The position numbers were made by a program, and so were the translations under genes. The notes below the pieces were generated by a model. That model made no database searches. It saw only the letters and a program-made list of their open reading frames with translations, and was not told the origin of the DNA. Positions 46,740 to 60,500 of a DNA stretch of 64,000 nucleotides are shown one piece after another (within the stretch, counting starts at the first letter, position 1; every line of letters begins with the position of its first letter). Origin of the DNA: Zeugodacus cucurbitae (lineage: Eukaryota > Arthropoda > Insecta > Diptera > Tephritidae); contig NC_071672.1 of the NCBI RefSeq assembly GCF_028554725.1, positions 31,640,944-31,704,943 of the forward strand, in the 5' to 3' direction.

Positions 46740-47889
46740 CAGTTCAACTTCTCGAACTCCAATCTCCATAATCCACAGAAAAACTTCGAGTTAGAGAGAC
46801 TTCGAGTTACTGAAGCTTATTTGTATGACATTTGACGCCAATTCAAGAGTTCGAATTATGGAGAACTTCGAGTTATGGAAGATCAACTGACTGAAGTTGT
46901 TAGCTTTTCATGACAAATAGTTTACTTGTATATGAATTTGTCAAAATCTTCACACGTTCGCCTAATTCGTTGAACCTATTCCCGGCAGAGTATGTGCATA
47001 CATTCTCTGTATATATAAATACATATAAATACATAGGCTCAATGCATTCGTACGCAAGTGGTATATGAATCTAGTAGTGGGCTTGCAGCTTTTCGTTAGC
47101 GCTTAGTGTTGTTTAACTAAAAACGACACAAGATATTACGCACACATACTGGCAGACACATATATATTGTATATATATATATGTTCATATGTACGTACCT
47201 GCATCCCACACAAACTAATGCACGCGTAGTCCGTATGAACGGGAAGAGAAAATACAAATGAAATGAAGTAAGATAAATTCAAATACGAGTGATGCACAAC
47301 ATATGAAAACAATAGAATGAAAACATAAAAAGGATTGAGGCAAAGTAAAAAAAGATTACGTGAGACATATATATATATATATATATATATAATATACAAC
47401 ACTAAATGAAATGTGTTAGGTATATGTATAAAAATAAAGTCAAATTAAATATACATATATATATATATATTGGCCGAATAATGTCAACGAAATTGCGCTG
47501 CAATGTACACAGTGTATAGAAAGTTAGCATAGTAATTTGGTGTCCTGGAAGTACATATAAGAAACGCAATTTCTCGAACTAAAATTGCTAAACAGAAAAT
47601 AGAAAAATGTAACTGGGGAAATTCAATTTAATGGAAGAATTTTAATTTTTATTTCAGTAATTCATTTATATTTTGTCTATTCATTATAATGAATAATAAT
47701 TATTTATACAATTTCACTGGTGTATACTTATTGTACCAATAAATATATGATTACAGATTTTTTGTATGTTTATAAACTAATATCAGCTGTTTAACAGACT
47801 TAAAAAATTAGAAAATATGTGTAAGTTGAACATCCAGAATTCGAAGTTTGTTGTGGATTATGGTGATTCGAGTTAGGGAAGTTCAACTG
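46740..47889. mobile_element. Pogo/Tigger-like inverted-repeat element, 1.15 kb
   Basis: The left end CAGTTCAACTTCTCGAACTC and the right end, read in inverse complement, CAGTTGAACTTCCCTAACTC continue to match through CACCATAATCCACA-like sequence. TA flanks both sides (46738-46739, 47890-47891). A second internal inverted copy of the end lies at 46845-46890 (GAGTTATGGAAGATCAACTG). There is no transposase frame. The interior holds long AT microsatellites. Confidence 0.75.
47367..47391. repeat. AT dinucleotide microsatellite
   Basis: About twelve AT units run without interruption. Similar shorter runs lie at 47160-47182 and 47452-47470. They lie inside the inverted-repeat element at 46740-47889. 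Confidence 0.9.
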
Positions 47890-47891
47890 TA

Positions 47892-48425
47892 TTTAGTATA
47901 AATACGGCTTAAAGTAGCTTTCCGGTAATACAAATTGCACAATATCTTTAAAGGGTTAGGAGGATTTAAAAATTGGAATTTTTTAGTCACAATGTTTAAG
48001 ATATTCTCGTAAAATATCATATCAGCCCGAGAAAAATTCTAAGAGATATACCCATCTTTGAAATAACATAATTTATTTAATGAACGAAGTATTTTTTTTA
48101 TTATAATTACAATTTTTTTCCGAGCCCATATATGGTGATCTTTTGAACAAAAAAGTGAGTTTTTTCGTTAGAATTCTGTAAAAACTCAAATTTTAATATT
48201 TTCGTTTTTTCCAATATGTTTACAAAAAAAAAGTTATAATACCCGCTGAACCCACTTTTTTTCAAACCGCAGTATAACACTATTTTACTTTCTTAAATAT
48301 ATGACCTCAATTGCTGCAAAAAGTAGTCGAAAATAGAGCCACTCTGCTGCGCCAGTCGCGGCTCGAAATCTTTTTTAAAACATAACGAAAAACCATTAAC
48401 TCAAATAAAACTAAATTCTTGGCCA
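47892..48425. other. Unassigned stretch
   Basis: T-rich DNA with no gene or recognised element. The LINE remnant that follows starts near 48426. Confidence 0.3.
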
Positions 48426-49995
48426 TTGGATGGGATAGATACCGAGAGCTGAAGAGGGAAGCGAGACGCATCTGCAGACAAAAAAAGAAATAGGCCGAAA
48501 TGCGTGAGTACGAAGAGTTTGAGAAGCTGGCAGAGAGGGAGCAGACAGATGTTCGAAAATTTTATGAAAATATGAAGCGACTTAACGAAGGTTTCAAGAC
48601 CGGAGCATCCTCATGTAGAGACCAAGGCGGTATTCTGGTAACCGATGTCCGGGACATACTGGGATTATGGAGGGAACACTTCTCCGACCTGCTGAATGAA
48701 AGTACAACACATTTACCCGCCTGAAGAACAACAACGGTAGAGTACCGTCCGAGCTATTCAAATACGGCGGCGAAGAACTGATAAGATGCATGCATCAGCT
48801 TCTTTGCAGAATATGGTCGGAAGAAAGTCTGAAGATGTGTGCTCTGCCCAATCCATAAAAAGGGAGATCTCACAATTGCCAATTACCATGGGATAAGCCT
48901 CCTAAATATCCCCTATAAGGTTCTATCTAGCGTACTGTGTGAAAGACTGAAGCCCACCGTCAGCAAACTGATTGAACCTTATCAGTGTGGCTTTAGACCC
49001 TTTAAAACTAATACGGTTGTGTAAGTTGACGTTGAGCAACACCAAAAGCTCCGTCAGGATCGGGTACGACCACTCCGAGCCGTTCGATACCAAACGAGGT
49101 CTCAGACAAGGTGACTCTCTATCGTGTGACTTCTTAAACTTGATGCTGGAAAAAATAATACGAGCTGCAAAGCTAAATAGAAAAGGTACAATCTTCTATA
49201 AGAGTGGACAGTTGCTGACGTACGCCGATGATATCGATATCATGGAAGCAACAACCGCGTCGTTTGTTCTGCTTTTTCCCGCATGGATAAGGAAGCGAAG
49301 CATATGGGTCTGGAGGTGAGCGAGGACAAAACGAAATATCTCCTGTCATCAAGCAAACAGTCAGCGCGTTCGCGTCTGGGCTCCCACGTCACTGTGGACA
49401 GTCATAACTTCGAAGCCGTAGATAATTTCGTATATCTGGGAACCGGTATCAAGAACACCAACAGTGTCAGCTTCGAAATCCAGCGCAGAATCACTCTTGC
49501 CAACAGGTGCTACTTTGGACTGAGTAGGCAATTGAAAAGTAAAGTCCTCTCTCGACGAACCAAAATCAAACTCTACAAGTCGCTTATAATTCCCGTCCTG
49601 CTTTATGGTGCAGAAGTTTGGACGATGTCAACATCAGATGAGACGTCACTAGGGGTTTTCGAGAGAAATGCGTAAGATTTATGGTCCTCAGATCATTGAC
49701 ATAGTTCAGCGAATAACAAGACAGCGGCTACGCTGGCTAGGTCATATTGTTCGAATGGACGAAAACACTCCAGCTCTGAAAGCGTTCGATGCAGTACCCG
49801 CCGGAGGAAGCCGAGGAAGGGGAAGGCCTCCACTCCGTTGGAGGGACCAGGTGGAGAGCGACTTGGGATCTCCAACTGACGCCGAACTGCGAGGGAAAGA
49901 GTGAAGTGGCGCGCTATCATCGATTTGGCTATAACCGGCTAAACGGTGTAACGCCAATCACATACATACATCACTTGGTGGAAACTGAATAGCTC
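48426..49995 (+). pseudogene. RTE-type LINE, 5'-truncated and internally deleted
   Basis: Blocks in order: DRYRELKREARRICRQKK, YENMKRLNEGFKTGASSCRD, GLWREHFSDLLNES, then (after a deletion) CPIHKKGDLTIANYHGISLL, LIEPYQCGFRP, GLRQGDSLSCDFLNLMLEK, YADDIDIM (the catalytic Y-A-D-D, near 49220), KTKYLLSSSKQSARSRLGSH, RRITLANRCYFGLSRQLKSK, VLLYGAEVWTM, RWLGHIVRMDE and GRGRPPLRWRDQVESDL. It is the most complete RT of this family in the window, but has several frame changes and no endonuclease. Confidence 0.88.
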
Positions 49996-50940
49996 CTTAA
50001 ATAAGCGATTATTATAGTTTTCTTTATGTTGAATATATCGGTCAAAGTTTGAGTTATCATTTTAAAAGTGCGCCTAAAAATTTTCTCCTGAGGGGGATAA
50101 GGAATGAGTTTTGGTGATAAAGTTGTGCAAACGGCTTTAATTCTTGCAACTTTAGAGATGCCATAATATTTGTCCGCACTTAGCAAATCCCTACTTATCT
50201 TAGCTATATATATATATAATATAATCATAATAATAATTATAATCATATTAATAATTATTATAATGATCATTTTGGGAAAAATCTAAAATAGGCGTCTGCT
50301 TACCTTTAACTTACTGGCATGATGCAAGGAGATTAAAAAAAGTGTATGTTCCACTTAAATAGAAGACACAAATCATTAAAATTTAATGTCTGAGATATTT
50401 TTAAATTTTATATTACATAGTTAAACTTCTGGGTTAATATGGGCATAGAGAAGAAGATTTTCATGATCCAAAAGTGGAAAGCATACGATCTACATAGAAT
50501 ACTTATAACGTGTGTACCATACGTGCGAAAATGCCAAAATGCTTTTATGAATGTGAACATGTTTTAGTAGCATGAAACACAATTATGTATAAGAGTTCAT
50601 ATGCCTATCTAAAGTATTTATAGTACATACATACATGCGGGTGAATAAGTACATACAAATATCAAACATTTTCAATACAAAATTATACTATGTGCATTGC
50701 ATACATTTAGTAAATGTTTGGGAATATATAACCAAAATACTTTCAAGGTAAACAATTGTATGTATATGGCATGTAGTGATTTCGCATGGCAACAAATGTA
50801 TTGCTTCGTTTAGGCGTTGTTGTAAAAAAAATGAGTGCGTAAATGCTCTGGTAACTGTATACTACTCTCATACCCTCCACTCAAACGTATAACGAAGGAG
50901 CTGCATATTTCGGGGGTATCCCATACGGCTAACGCATATA
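49996..50940. other. Unassigned stretch
   Basis: Contains a TATAATTATAATCATATTAAT simple tract near 50205-50270 and ACATACATAC-like sequence near 50620-50650. No gene seen. Confidence 0.3.
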
Positions 50941-51140
50941 GAGGGTGAACCATTTCGATCTTTCATCCTTTTTTCAAGAAAAAATACAGAAAATTCAAAT
51001 TTAATAGGGTATGTTTATTATCATGCGAAAGAACATTTATTTTTTAAAGATTATCTCTTTCAAATGTTGGCCGTGGGTACGTCTTAAAAGGTACATCCGT
51101 TGAGTCCAATTTTCGATGCGCCCACTTTGAACTACAATTT
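50941..51140 (-). pseudogene. End of a mariner-like element
   Basis: Minus-strand DNA at 51060-51130 (CTCAACGGATGTACCTTTTAAG then ACGTACCCACGGCCAACATT) matches 61058-61100, the end of the transposase gene of the mariner-like copy in the Thd1 intron. The outer end reads GGGTGAACCATTTCGATC, a counterpart of GGATCACCC at 61180. Only the terminal ~200 bases remain. Confidence 0.6.
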
Positions 51141-51594
51141 GTTTTGTTATTCGCTTACTGTAGTCATAGACTTATGCAATGTGCATCGACAGATCCTCAC
51201 CCAATGCAGCACGGTATAGGTATTTATGTCTGTATATACATAAATGCGAATAAACACAACTGCATTCTAGTTACATATAATAATTTTTGTTATAAAATTT
51301 CCGACAGTTATATAGTAGATATGCATATGTGTCCACATAGCTAATTGTTGCAGCATTATTGTCCGGCTAGGCTTATGTATAAATATATAGAAATGCATCA
51401 GGACTTGTACACATTTCTCTGCACTTGTACATATATACATATGTAACGTATTTATGTTACGTATGAGTTATTTGCAAAACACAAGGGATATCTCACAGCT
51501 TGGGTCAAAATCAAATATTTTTTGAGTATCACACGCTGAGCGTATAAGTAGTATGTTACGTCAAAATCAGTTTTAAAAATTAAGTTTTTTTTGC
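51141..51594. other. Unassigned stretch
   Basis: AT-rich with GTACATATATACATATGTAAC near 51425-51445. No gene seen. Confidence 0.3.
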
Positions 51595-53210
51595 ATAATA
51601 TTTATTCCCTGTAATTCGTTACTATCATTTCTTCTACTCGCTGTTTGGCGCCAATTGGAAATACAGAGAAACCTGGTCTTTCCAACGGTATGAAGGTCTT
51701 CCTCTGCAGCCACCACTATGGTACTGCGTCGAATACTTTCAAAGCTGCAGTGTTTTCGTCTATTGTCTGTGGTATTCGCTGTTTCCAATTTTCAAAGGTA
51801 TACATACATTGAAGAAGTCTTACGATAGTGAGTCACTCTGTCTGAAGCCTCGTTTGCTATCGAACGGCGCGGAGAGGTCCTTCCCGATCCTGACGGCGCT
51901 TTTGTTGTGGCTCAACGTCAGTTTACACAGCCGTATCAGTTTTGCAGGGATATCTAATTCAAACATAATGTCGTACAGAATTTTCCAGGTCTAAAGCCAC
52001 ACTGATAATGTCCAATCAATTTGTTAACGGTGGACTTTAGTATTTCACACAGTACGCTCGCTAGAACCTTATAATCGATACTAAGGAGGCTTATCCCACG
52101 GTAATTGGCACAGATTGCGGGGTCTCTCATTCTTATGGATTGGGCAGCGCATATTTAGGTTCATATCGTCGAGCATGCCCTCGTCCGACCAATGAAGAAT
52201 GCAGCTTTGTCAGTTCTTCGCCACCGTATCTGAATAGCTCGACCGGCTAGCCGTCGGTCCCCGCCACTTTGTTGTTCTTCAGGCGAGTAATTGCTACTCG
52301 AATTTTTTATGGTCGTGCAAATGAACATCAGTTCCAGCGTAATCGATTGGGGAATCGGGTTCGCCATCTCTTGATGTTGCATATTCACCACCATTTAACA
52401 GTTTGGAGAAGTTTTGCCTCCATAAACCCAGTATGCCCTAGGCATCTGTTACCAGATTACCTCTTCTGTTCCTACATGAGAATGCTCGGGTCTTGAAAAC
52501 TTATGTAAATCACCGGATGTTTTCGTAAAATTTTCGAGCATTACCTCTGTCTGCCAGCTTTTCAAGCTCTTCATACTCTCGTATTTGGGCATCTTTCTTT
52601 TTATGTCTTCACATGCGTCTCGCTTCCCTCATCAGCTCTCGATATCTGTCCCACTTCTCACGTGTTGTGGTCGTTCGCAATGTTGCGAGGTAGGCGGTCC
52701 GTTTTCGTTCCACTGCGAAACGGCATTCCTTATCGTAGGAACTCACTTTTTTAGCCTTGCGGAAATCAAATTGTTTCGGCTGCAGTAGTACGCAGTGAGT
52801 TTGAGTTGCCGTTCTCTTAAATCGAGATGCTGTTGAGTGCTTTTAGAGAGCAGGAGTTAAGTCCAGTGGAAAATCGAATGCCAGGACTCGGCAACAGATT
52901 CTCTCTTCAACCGCAAATCACACACCAAATTTGCGCTTCTTTATATTGTCGCTGTAGTAGATTTTACAAGGATATCCCGTCCTTTGCACTTCTTGGATGG
53001 CGGTGATGTCAGCCTTTAGTTGTATGAGGACATCAACCAGCTGAGTAGAGGCACCTTCCCAATTAAGTGTCTGGATATATCGGGTGCATACCTTCAAATC
53101 ATGATCTATAAAACGCTTGCAGGGGTCGTCATCAAAAGGGGGGTTTCTCATCACTTTGAATGTGAAAATATATTTGTAATGAAGGAATCCTAATCGGTTA
53201 ATCGTCAACT
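51595..53210 (-). pseudogene. RTE-type LINE with internal deletions
   Basis: On the minus strand the element begins near 53210 with the leader frame MRNPPFDDDPCKRFIDHDLK, then IQTLNWEGASTQLVDVLIQL and KADITAIQEVQRTGYP (start of the endonuclease). It skips to the EN-RT linker (leucine/arginine-rich, near 52580-52740), RT pieces around 52030-52200 including the counterpart of the LINE text GISLL/YKVL, and ends near 51600 with sequence matching GRPPLRW...NWRQ. Many stops occur. Confidence 0.75.
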
Positions 53211-54059
53211 TACTCAGCCGATGTTCTAGGACACTTAGAAATCTAAGATAACTATATCTTTATTTCTTTATTTCTATCACCACTTGCTGTATGCGGCGAA
53301 GTTGACTACGTGTATTTTGAATGCTATAATAAAATTTCTTAAAAACCTTAATCAATAAATCTGAAGTCTATAAGAATTAAAGTTAGATGTTAATTTTTTT
53401 TTCATTTCAGATTCAATTTGGCTTTGTACTTTACTGAACAACGAATAAATTTCAGACTTCTATCTAGTAAATGCCGTTTTGGCACGAAAACATTAATATT
53501 TAGGAAAAAATAGTGGATTAACAAGTGACTGATGGATCTCAGTAAACAAATCTAAAAAGTCTAAAATAATGGAAGTACTACACTGGATGGCATAAGCTAC
53601 ATTAACGGTCAAAACTCGAAAATGTAAGTGCAGATGTTATATTAATTGAGTTTTACTTGGTTTTATAAAAATGAATTTTATTTAAAAGGTAAAATATAAG
53701 AATTAAATAAAAAGCCGGACATATTAAATTTTATAGTAAGCAACTCAATGCCACAGTTTGAAAATGGACTGGTATAAAAAGTTATAGCCAAAAGACAGAA
53801 TTATCAGCACATTAGCAGCTCTGGAGCACTGACCCCCTCTTCCCAGACAACTCTAATCTTGACATTTAACATTTGAACAGAATTCCAATTCAGTCCACGC
53901 CGCACTTAGTTGAACTGATATTGAACAGCGCACACTAGCGATGGTAACTTCGGCTCAACGTCTAGTCCCGGAGAAGACTGTTCGCACTCAAAACATAACG
54001 ATATCACCAGAAACTGTAAAATTTTAAATTATTACACAGCCATGGAAGAAACATGGTTT
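53211..54059. other. Region upstream of Thd1
   Basis: AT-rich until about 53800, then more balanced. It may hold the Thd1 promoter or a 5' untranslated exon, but I could not identify a TATA/initiator pair or a splice donor with confidence. Confidence 0.3.
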
Positions 54060-54310
54060 TGACCTGTGGTCTTACCGAATCCGAATCCAAGACTCTGGTG
54101 GTCCAGGCGAACTTACCACGTGTACCTTATGTTTTTGGGGTCGTTGAATCCGAAAGCGCAGTCCCTTTCAATCGGTCAGATCAGAGTTTTGAAACTGAAT
54201 CCGAGGTTCTGGGGTCCTTATTATGTTGTACCCTATGTTTTTGGGGATGCTGAATCCGAATACGTGGGCCATTTCAATCGATCAGTTCAAAGTTTTAACA
54301 TAACCCCAAA
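54060..54310 (+). repeat. Degenerate tandem repeat, period about 106 bp
   Basis: ACCTTATGTTTTTGGGG at 54124 recurs as ACCCTATGTTTTTGGGG at 54230. Both are followed by a CTGAATCCGAA- or GTTGAATCCGAA-like phrase and TTTCAATCGGTCAG/TTTCAATCGATCAG. A partial unit precedes (CCGAATCCGAATCCAAGA at 54077). It ends about 285 bases before the first Thd1 ATG. Confidence 0.7.
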
Positions 54311-54594
54311 AAACCAAGAAAAAGTCATCGAGTTCGGTGTCGCTCAAACACAACAAACAGATAATTTATCCATTTATATGTACGTACATAGATTTATTTA
54401 CTTAACTTTTGTGTACATATTGTGTACATATTTATAAACATTCATATGTCCTTCTCGTTAGGTGGTACGAATCTAAACTTTTGGTGCAGCGGCTCAACGG
54501 AAAATTTTAGTTTGACAACCGTTAGATTTACCGGATGTGGTCGTTTCATACATACATGTAACTGGATTGCACACTTCATCGCAAGGTGTAAAAT

Positions 54595-57500
54595 ATGCAA
54601 ACGATAGCACTATACAGGGAGACGATTACAGCATTAGCCACACTTAGTACAGCAAACGAAATTAACATTAACTACAAGTGCAACAATAATAGTAGAAAGC
54701 GTAATTCGCATGAAACACTTAGCCCACTTGTTGCCAAAATAATTGAGAATATACACTTATTTCAACAGCACATAGTCGTCAGTTTCCACAAAAATAAGTG
54801 CTTTCATTTAGATAACAGCAATAACAGAATAGGAGAACGTATAAAAACAATAGAGCATAATACAACAAATCAAGCAGTTCTTAACAAGCTTACGTCAACT
54901 CAAACCAAATCCAGCATTGTGGATGATAACAACAGTTTAGCAACTACACTGGAGTACGAAATGAATCCGCAGAACATAACCCTACATTTATCCGGAACTA
55001 ATAATAATTTGCCCGACTCTAATTGCAGTAGTGAACTATATGAGGCCGCTGTACCCTTTGGTGCTGGCAGCGAACGCGTATTAAGCAATAACAGTGACAA
55101 TACTAGTAGAAGTGGTGGTAACAACAAAATGGATACAACCGAACGTGAACGCAAACGTAAACGTTATTTATCGGACGAAGAGTATACACGTACTACACGC
55201 CACAAAATGCAACAGCAACAGCAACTCCTGCAACAACAAGAACTCAAACAAAAACAACAAATGGAGCTAGAAAATCGCTTAGCAGACGAGGGTAATAACG
55301 CAACAGTGTTATCGATGAAATCACAACCTACGTCCGAGTTTGCATCAACCAATTGCGGCAGTAATAATAACGAAAGTGGCTGTTCCGATATAAACGATGA
55401 GGAGGCACACGCCAAAAAACTGCTGCTGCGTTCATCTATAGCCGTTGTCCAAACGAAAGAAACAACTTTGACCGAAGTCGGCAAGCGAAATTGTGCTACG
55501 GAACGCAAGCTATCTTTGCAAGATGAAGATGCCTGTTGCCGAAATCAAAGCAAACGCTCATCGTCAAATAAAAATCGAAAGCGTACGGTACAGAAACTGG
55601 TCAAAAAGCTGGAGCCGTGCTCTGATTGCAGTGAGACCACTTCCAATGATGAGCATGATGAGCATACCGATGGTTGTGAAAATGAGCTTTTCAATGCTGA
55701 TAATAGTAATTCTAGAGACAAGCATGACGCGGAGAATATGTCGAACGAACAACACGATAAGCAACGGCTTGAAATTGACACAACCAGTGTACTAGACTAT
55801 AATGATTTCGGCAATATTACCGTTAATAATAGTTTAAAAATTCGCGAAACAACAAGTGATACACCGCTACAATATACAGCCGGCATATTTGGAAATCAGG
55901 GTAAAGAGTACACAGCTGGTGATAGATTTCAGCGCGATCAACAGTTTAACGAACATAATGAAACGGTTGATACAGCTGCAACTACGAAAACAGCAACTGC
56001 GGTGCAGTTAACAAAACAACGACAGGATTTAAACCAACAACAGTGTGTACAGCAAAGCGCAACAGAAGACATTGAAAATGCCGGCAAGCAACAGCACAGC
56101 AACTTGCACGATTTCATTGCGGCTGATGAGCGCACACCGGTGGCACCCTACACAACAACCATAAAAAACACCCAGACAACCGATGCAGCAGCACGTGTTC
56201 CTAACTATAGTTATGATTTGTTGAACACACCGATTGATGGCCAACCGCCAACGAAGACAACAAGCGCCTATGTTGAGAATGACATGAAGAAGTCGTATGG
56301 TAATACTACAGTTGTCAGCTGTTGGCAGCAAAGTAACATAAATTGTAATTTGACTGGTGATGAAAGCAGTGCTAATAACGTGGATGATAATGAGAACGCG
56401 GATAGTAAAAGCATTAACTGTAATAAAGAACGACAAACGTATGTCGGCAGTCAAATGCAGAATATGACAAATTGCAACAGCCAGCAACAGTCAATGTATA
56501 TAGATGAACCGGCAAGTGATAGCAATTCACAGCAGTTAGCTATAGTAGCTTCAACGTGTAGAAACTTGCATGAGCACAGAAATTGCAAAGAAAAGATGGA
56601 AAATATATGTGATGTCTACGATAGAGTGGACAGTGCGAGCACTAATGCCATGGAGCGCAATTACGATGAACCACAAGACGGCGCGGCGTATATTGATAAA
56701 GGTGTAGTCGATCAATATGGTTCATCAATAGCCGAAAGCACCAGTGCGAACAAAAGCACAGCATTGCCAACAGTGTCAACAACTGCTACAAATGTAAATA
56801 ATGCAAGTGACAGCACTACAAGTACTATTAGTACAACAACTATTAATACTATGAATACTATTAACACTAAAATAACCGATGGTTGTGTCTCAACAAATGT
56901 TACTATTAATAAGATTCCTAATACTGATGATACGAAATCAGTTGCTACTGCAGCAGCCGCAATAACAACACCAGCCACAGCAGTATATGACGAGAATACC
57001 GTTGGCAGTTGTGAAAACGGCAAACATTTGGAGCAAGTGCCATCTACAAACATAGCCAATGACAATGTTTTAAACGCAAGTCCTTATAATTTGAACCAAA
57101 CGCAAGAGTTACCCGAAACGTTAGCAGAAACCGCAACGTCGTACGTCACACCACACAGTGCTAGTGATAATTTAGATAACCGTAATGAGCCCTGGGCCCA
57201 AACTCCGAATGAGCGCTACCAACGTTATAGCAATAGTGATAATAATTTTTGCCAAACAGCTGTTGATAGCGGCACAGCGTCATGCTTGTCAGCGGAGTTG
57301 TGCTACAAAATATCGGACGATGCCAGCGAGGAAGTGTTAAAGATCCCACACCAACAGCATGCTGTCAACATTCAAAATGTTATCAATTCGGCTTCGGATA
57401 AGGACCAACAACTGCAGCATGCGAACAAAAACCAACACGCAGGTGATTACTTAACGCGGCAGTCGATTGATGCTGCCAACACACTAAATGCCACGGATGT

Positions 57501-60500
57501 ATACCCCACTGAACTGCAGCAGCTACAACAGTCAAGTCAACGCAGTCAGAACATCCAACATTATATGCAAGAGCAGCTGTGTCAACAAATGCAGCAACAG
57601 CAGCAGCGGCAACAACTGCATGAACACCAGCAACAAGAGTTGAATCAGCAACATCATCATCAGCACCAACAACCATATACACATGATACAACGCAAGTGC
57701 TACAACAAATGTCGTTGCACGATTACAACTTACACCATAGCCACCCGCATCAATTACAGCCATTGCATGATGTGTTGCGGCATAACCAACATCAGTCCCA
57801 ACATTTCGAACAACACCACCGTCAGCTAGAACAAAGACATGATGAGGAACAGCAGCAACATTTAATTGCATATCTACAACATACTAGCGACCAGACACGC
57901 TTGCATGAACAATTGCAGCACCATGAATATCAGCAGCAGCAGCAATTTCAACAAGAACAACAACTGCATCACAATCACCATCAACAGCAACACCAATCAT
58001 TGCAGCCCAATTTGCTGTTAATCGCAAAAAAACAGCAGCATCAACAGCCGCATATATCAACCGATTTGAAACGTATAAATCGTCCGCCACCCACTAGTAT
58101 TGATGACCTCATAATAGACGAATTCTCAGAAGATCCACATGCTTCCTATAAACTGTGAGTAGTGTATGAGAAGTCATTGCCCATTTATACAATTTAAATA
58201 TACATGTGTGTAATGTTATTTATTTTTTAATAGTAAAAAAATATCGGTCTGAATGATACAAATGCGCAAAAAATTTTAATTGTCGATGAGATATTGCACT
58301 TTTTTATTATGAGCTGTTCTATGTTATATGCACGCCAACACCGACTTTATAAGCGTTCATAACCGCCTCCCAGGTTCATCAATAGGTCGCTGCTACAATA
58401 CGTCGACGACATAACGCAATAAGCCGACTAAACTGCGGACGCGGACTGCTTCCGACACGCCATTTACAGTGGATCCATTAATACCTTCCTTGCTCACTTA
58501 GAGTCAAACCGCCAATAATAGCAGACGATGAGCTCGGGTTGTCACTTGCAACCAGCGAAATACTTGCACAACCTCGTTCTGGATATTGTAGCACGTTAAA
58601 CTCCTACTTATCCAGACTGTACCCCGACATACAGAGTATATATATGTGCTGGGTGCGTGAGTCCCCGCATGATACTAGTCATCATTTTGCATGCCCAAAG
58701 AATTCAACTCTTCTGACAACCCTCCCCCTTTGGTCCCGCACTGTAGGCCCAGCACGTTCCCTATGCCTACCATTACATGAACTCGATGACCACTAGGCTT
58801 ATACTTTCCATTTCAGCAGGGCTGGATACCCGTTAAAACAACAACTTCATAACCTCGAAAAGTTTTGAAATTTGCAGACAACCAGAACATATGATTGTTT
58901 TTTTTTCATTGTCATCGTGCGTTTGTAAAAGTATGTAATTAGAGAGAATTAAAGAGAATATGAAATCAATATAATTACAATTAGAAATGTGTCTTAGCTG
59001 AAGTGAGTTATGTCAGATATTGTGAAATGTGTATTTATTTATTTAGAGTTATTTAGACAATATTTCTTGAAGTAAAATTATGCTTGTTATAAAGATGACG
59101 TATTATATTCAACGACATGTTTTATTACAGTGGTCTTTCACCAAATCACGTGAAGCACGAGAATCAAGATGATGGCTATGAGACGAGTGCCGGTGATGTG
59201 CTCACGCCAAATTCGCACAGTTCATCAACACATTCGGTGACGCCACAGCATCAGATGCAACAAGGTATCAATCTTATACCACAACTGAAGTGTGATGAGC
59301 AACAAATGAAAATACAGCAGCCGCTCCAACATACTGCAGGCGATATAACTTGCCAACAACAACAATCGCCGCAGCATAATACAGCAGGATCATTGCGTGG
59401 TATGGGTAGTACAAGTCACCAAAGCGGCGAAACAGCAGGCTTAGATGCGAAGAAAAATTTACCTACAGAACGATATTCCTACGTGGACGAGCACATAGCG
59501 GGAACGACGACAGAAGTCTCAAACGCAAATAGTAGTGGCAACAATAGGGTGATTAATATGCCAAAAGACGCTCAACTTAACGGTGAGACGGTTAAAAATA
59601 GTGATGCAACTGCAGCGTCTTATATGGGTTCGAGGGCTAATGTGATCGGTCATCATGTGAATGAAATCTATAGTATTCAAAATCAAAATCAACAGCAACA
59701 GCAACACCAAAACCAGCCGCAACAGCAGCAGTTGCATACGTCCAGTAGCGATTTACCCCCATCAGTGGATTATAATTTAAAAAGTAAACTACCAAGTTCA
59801 ACTGGAAATGGTGTAAGCGATAGCGAACAGTTGGAACAGAACGTGATACATCAAAACTTGCATCAGCAGCAGCAACAGCTACAACTTCCGCAACAATCCC
59901 AGACCTCAAACCAATTCATTTTCACAGAAAACAATGCGATTCTACGGCCACCACAAAAGAAACGTGGTCGCAAAAAGAAAATTCAGCCAAGCACCGACAA
60001 TGCACTGCCGTTAGCTTTGCAGTTACTACCTGGGAACAATGAATGCGGTATACCGAGTGGTGGAAATGGAGAATTGTCAGCCAAGTAAGTAAACTAAAAA
60101 AATTTAACTAATCTACTTGTTTTAATTAATGTATTTCTACGGATATAAAGCTGCATTGCTGACAACACATTAATGAATTCAAGTGAAAATCCTGCTACCG
60201 GTCTTCTAAAGGCGAAGGAGCGCAAGAAGCATGACCGCTTCAATGGAATGTCCGAAGAAGAAGTCGTTAAGCGTACACTACCCGACCATTTATGTGATAA
60301 TCTTGATATAGTCATAGTGAGTGTAAATTTCCAATTGAACTTGGCTCGAAATAACTTGCAGCTATTATCTTTATATAGTCACACGTAATGTCATAACAAT
60401 GTTTTTTTTTTTTTTAAGTTTCGCTACACTTTTTTATTTCTACACATTTCTAATCTAAAAGGAAACAAAGTTCTGTAGAAGTTCACGGACGAACAGCTCA

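Noticed and set aside
54900..57871. Several long minus-strand frames (up to 162 codons)
   Set aside because: They are antisense to the Gln/Asn-rich Thd1 exon. CAG/CAA repeats read backwards give open Leu/Val/Cys-rich frames.
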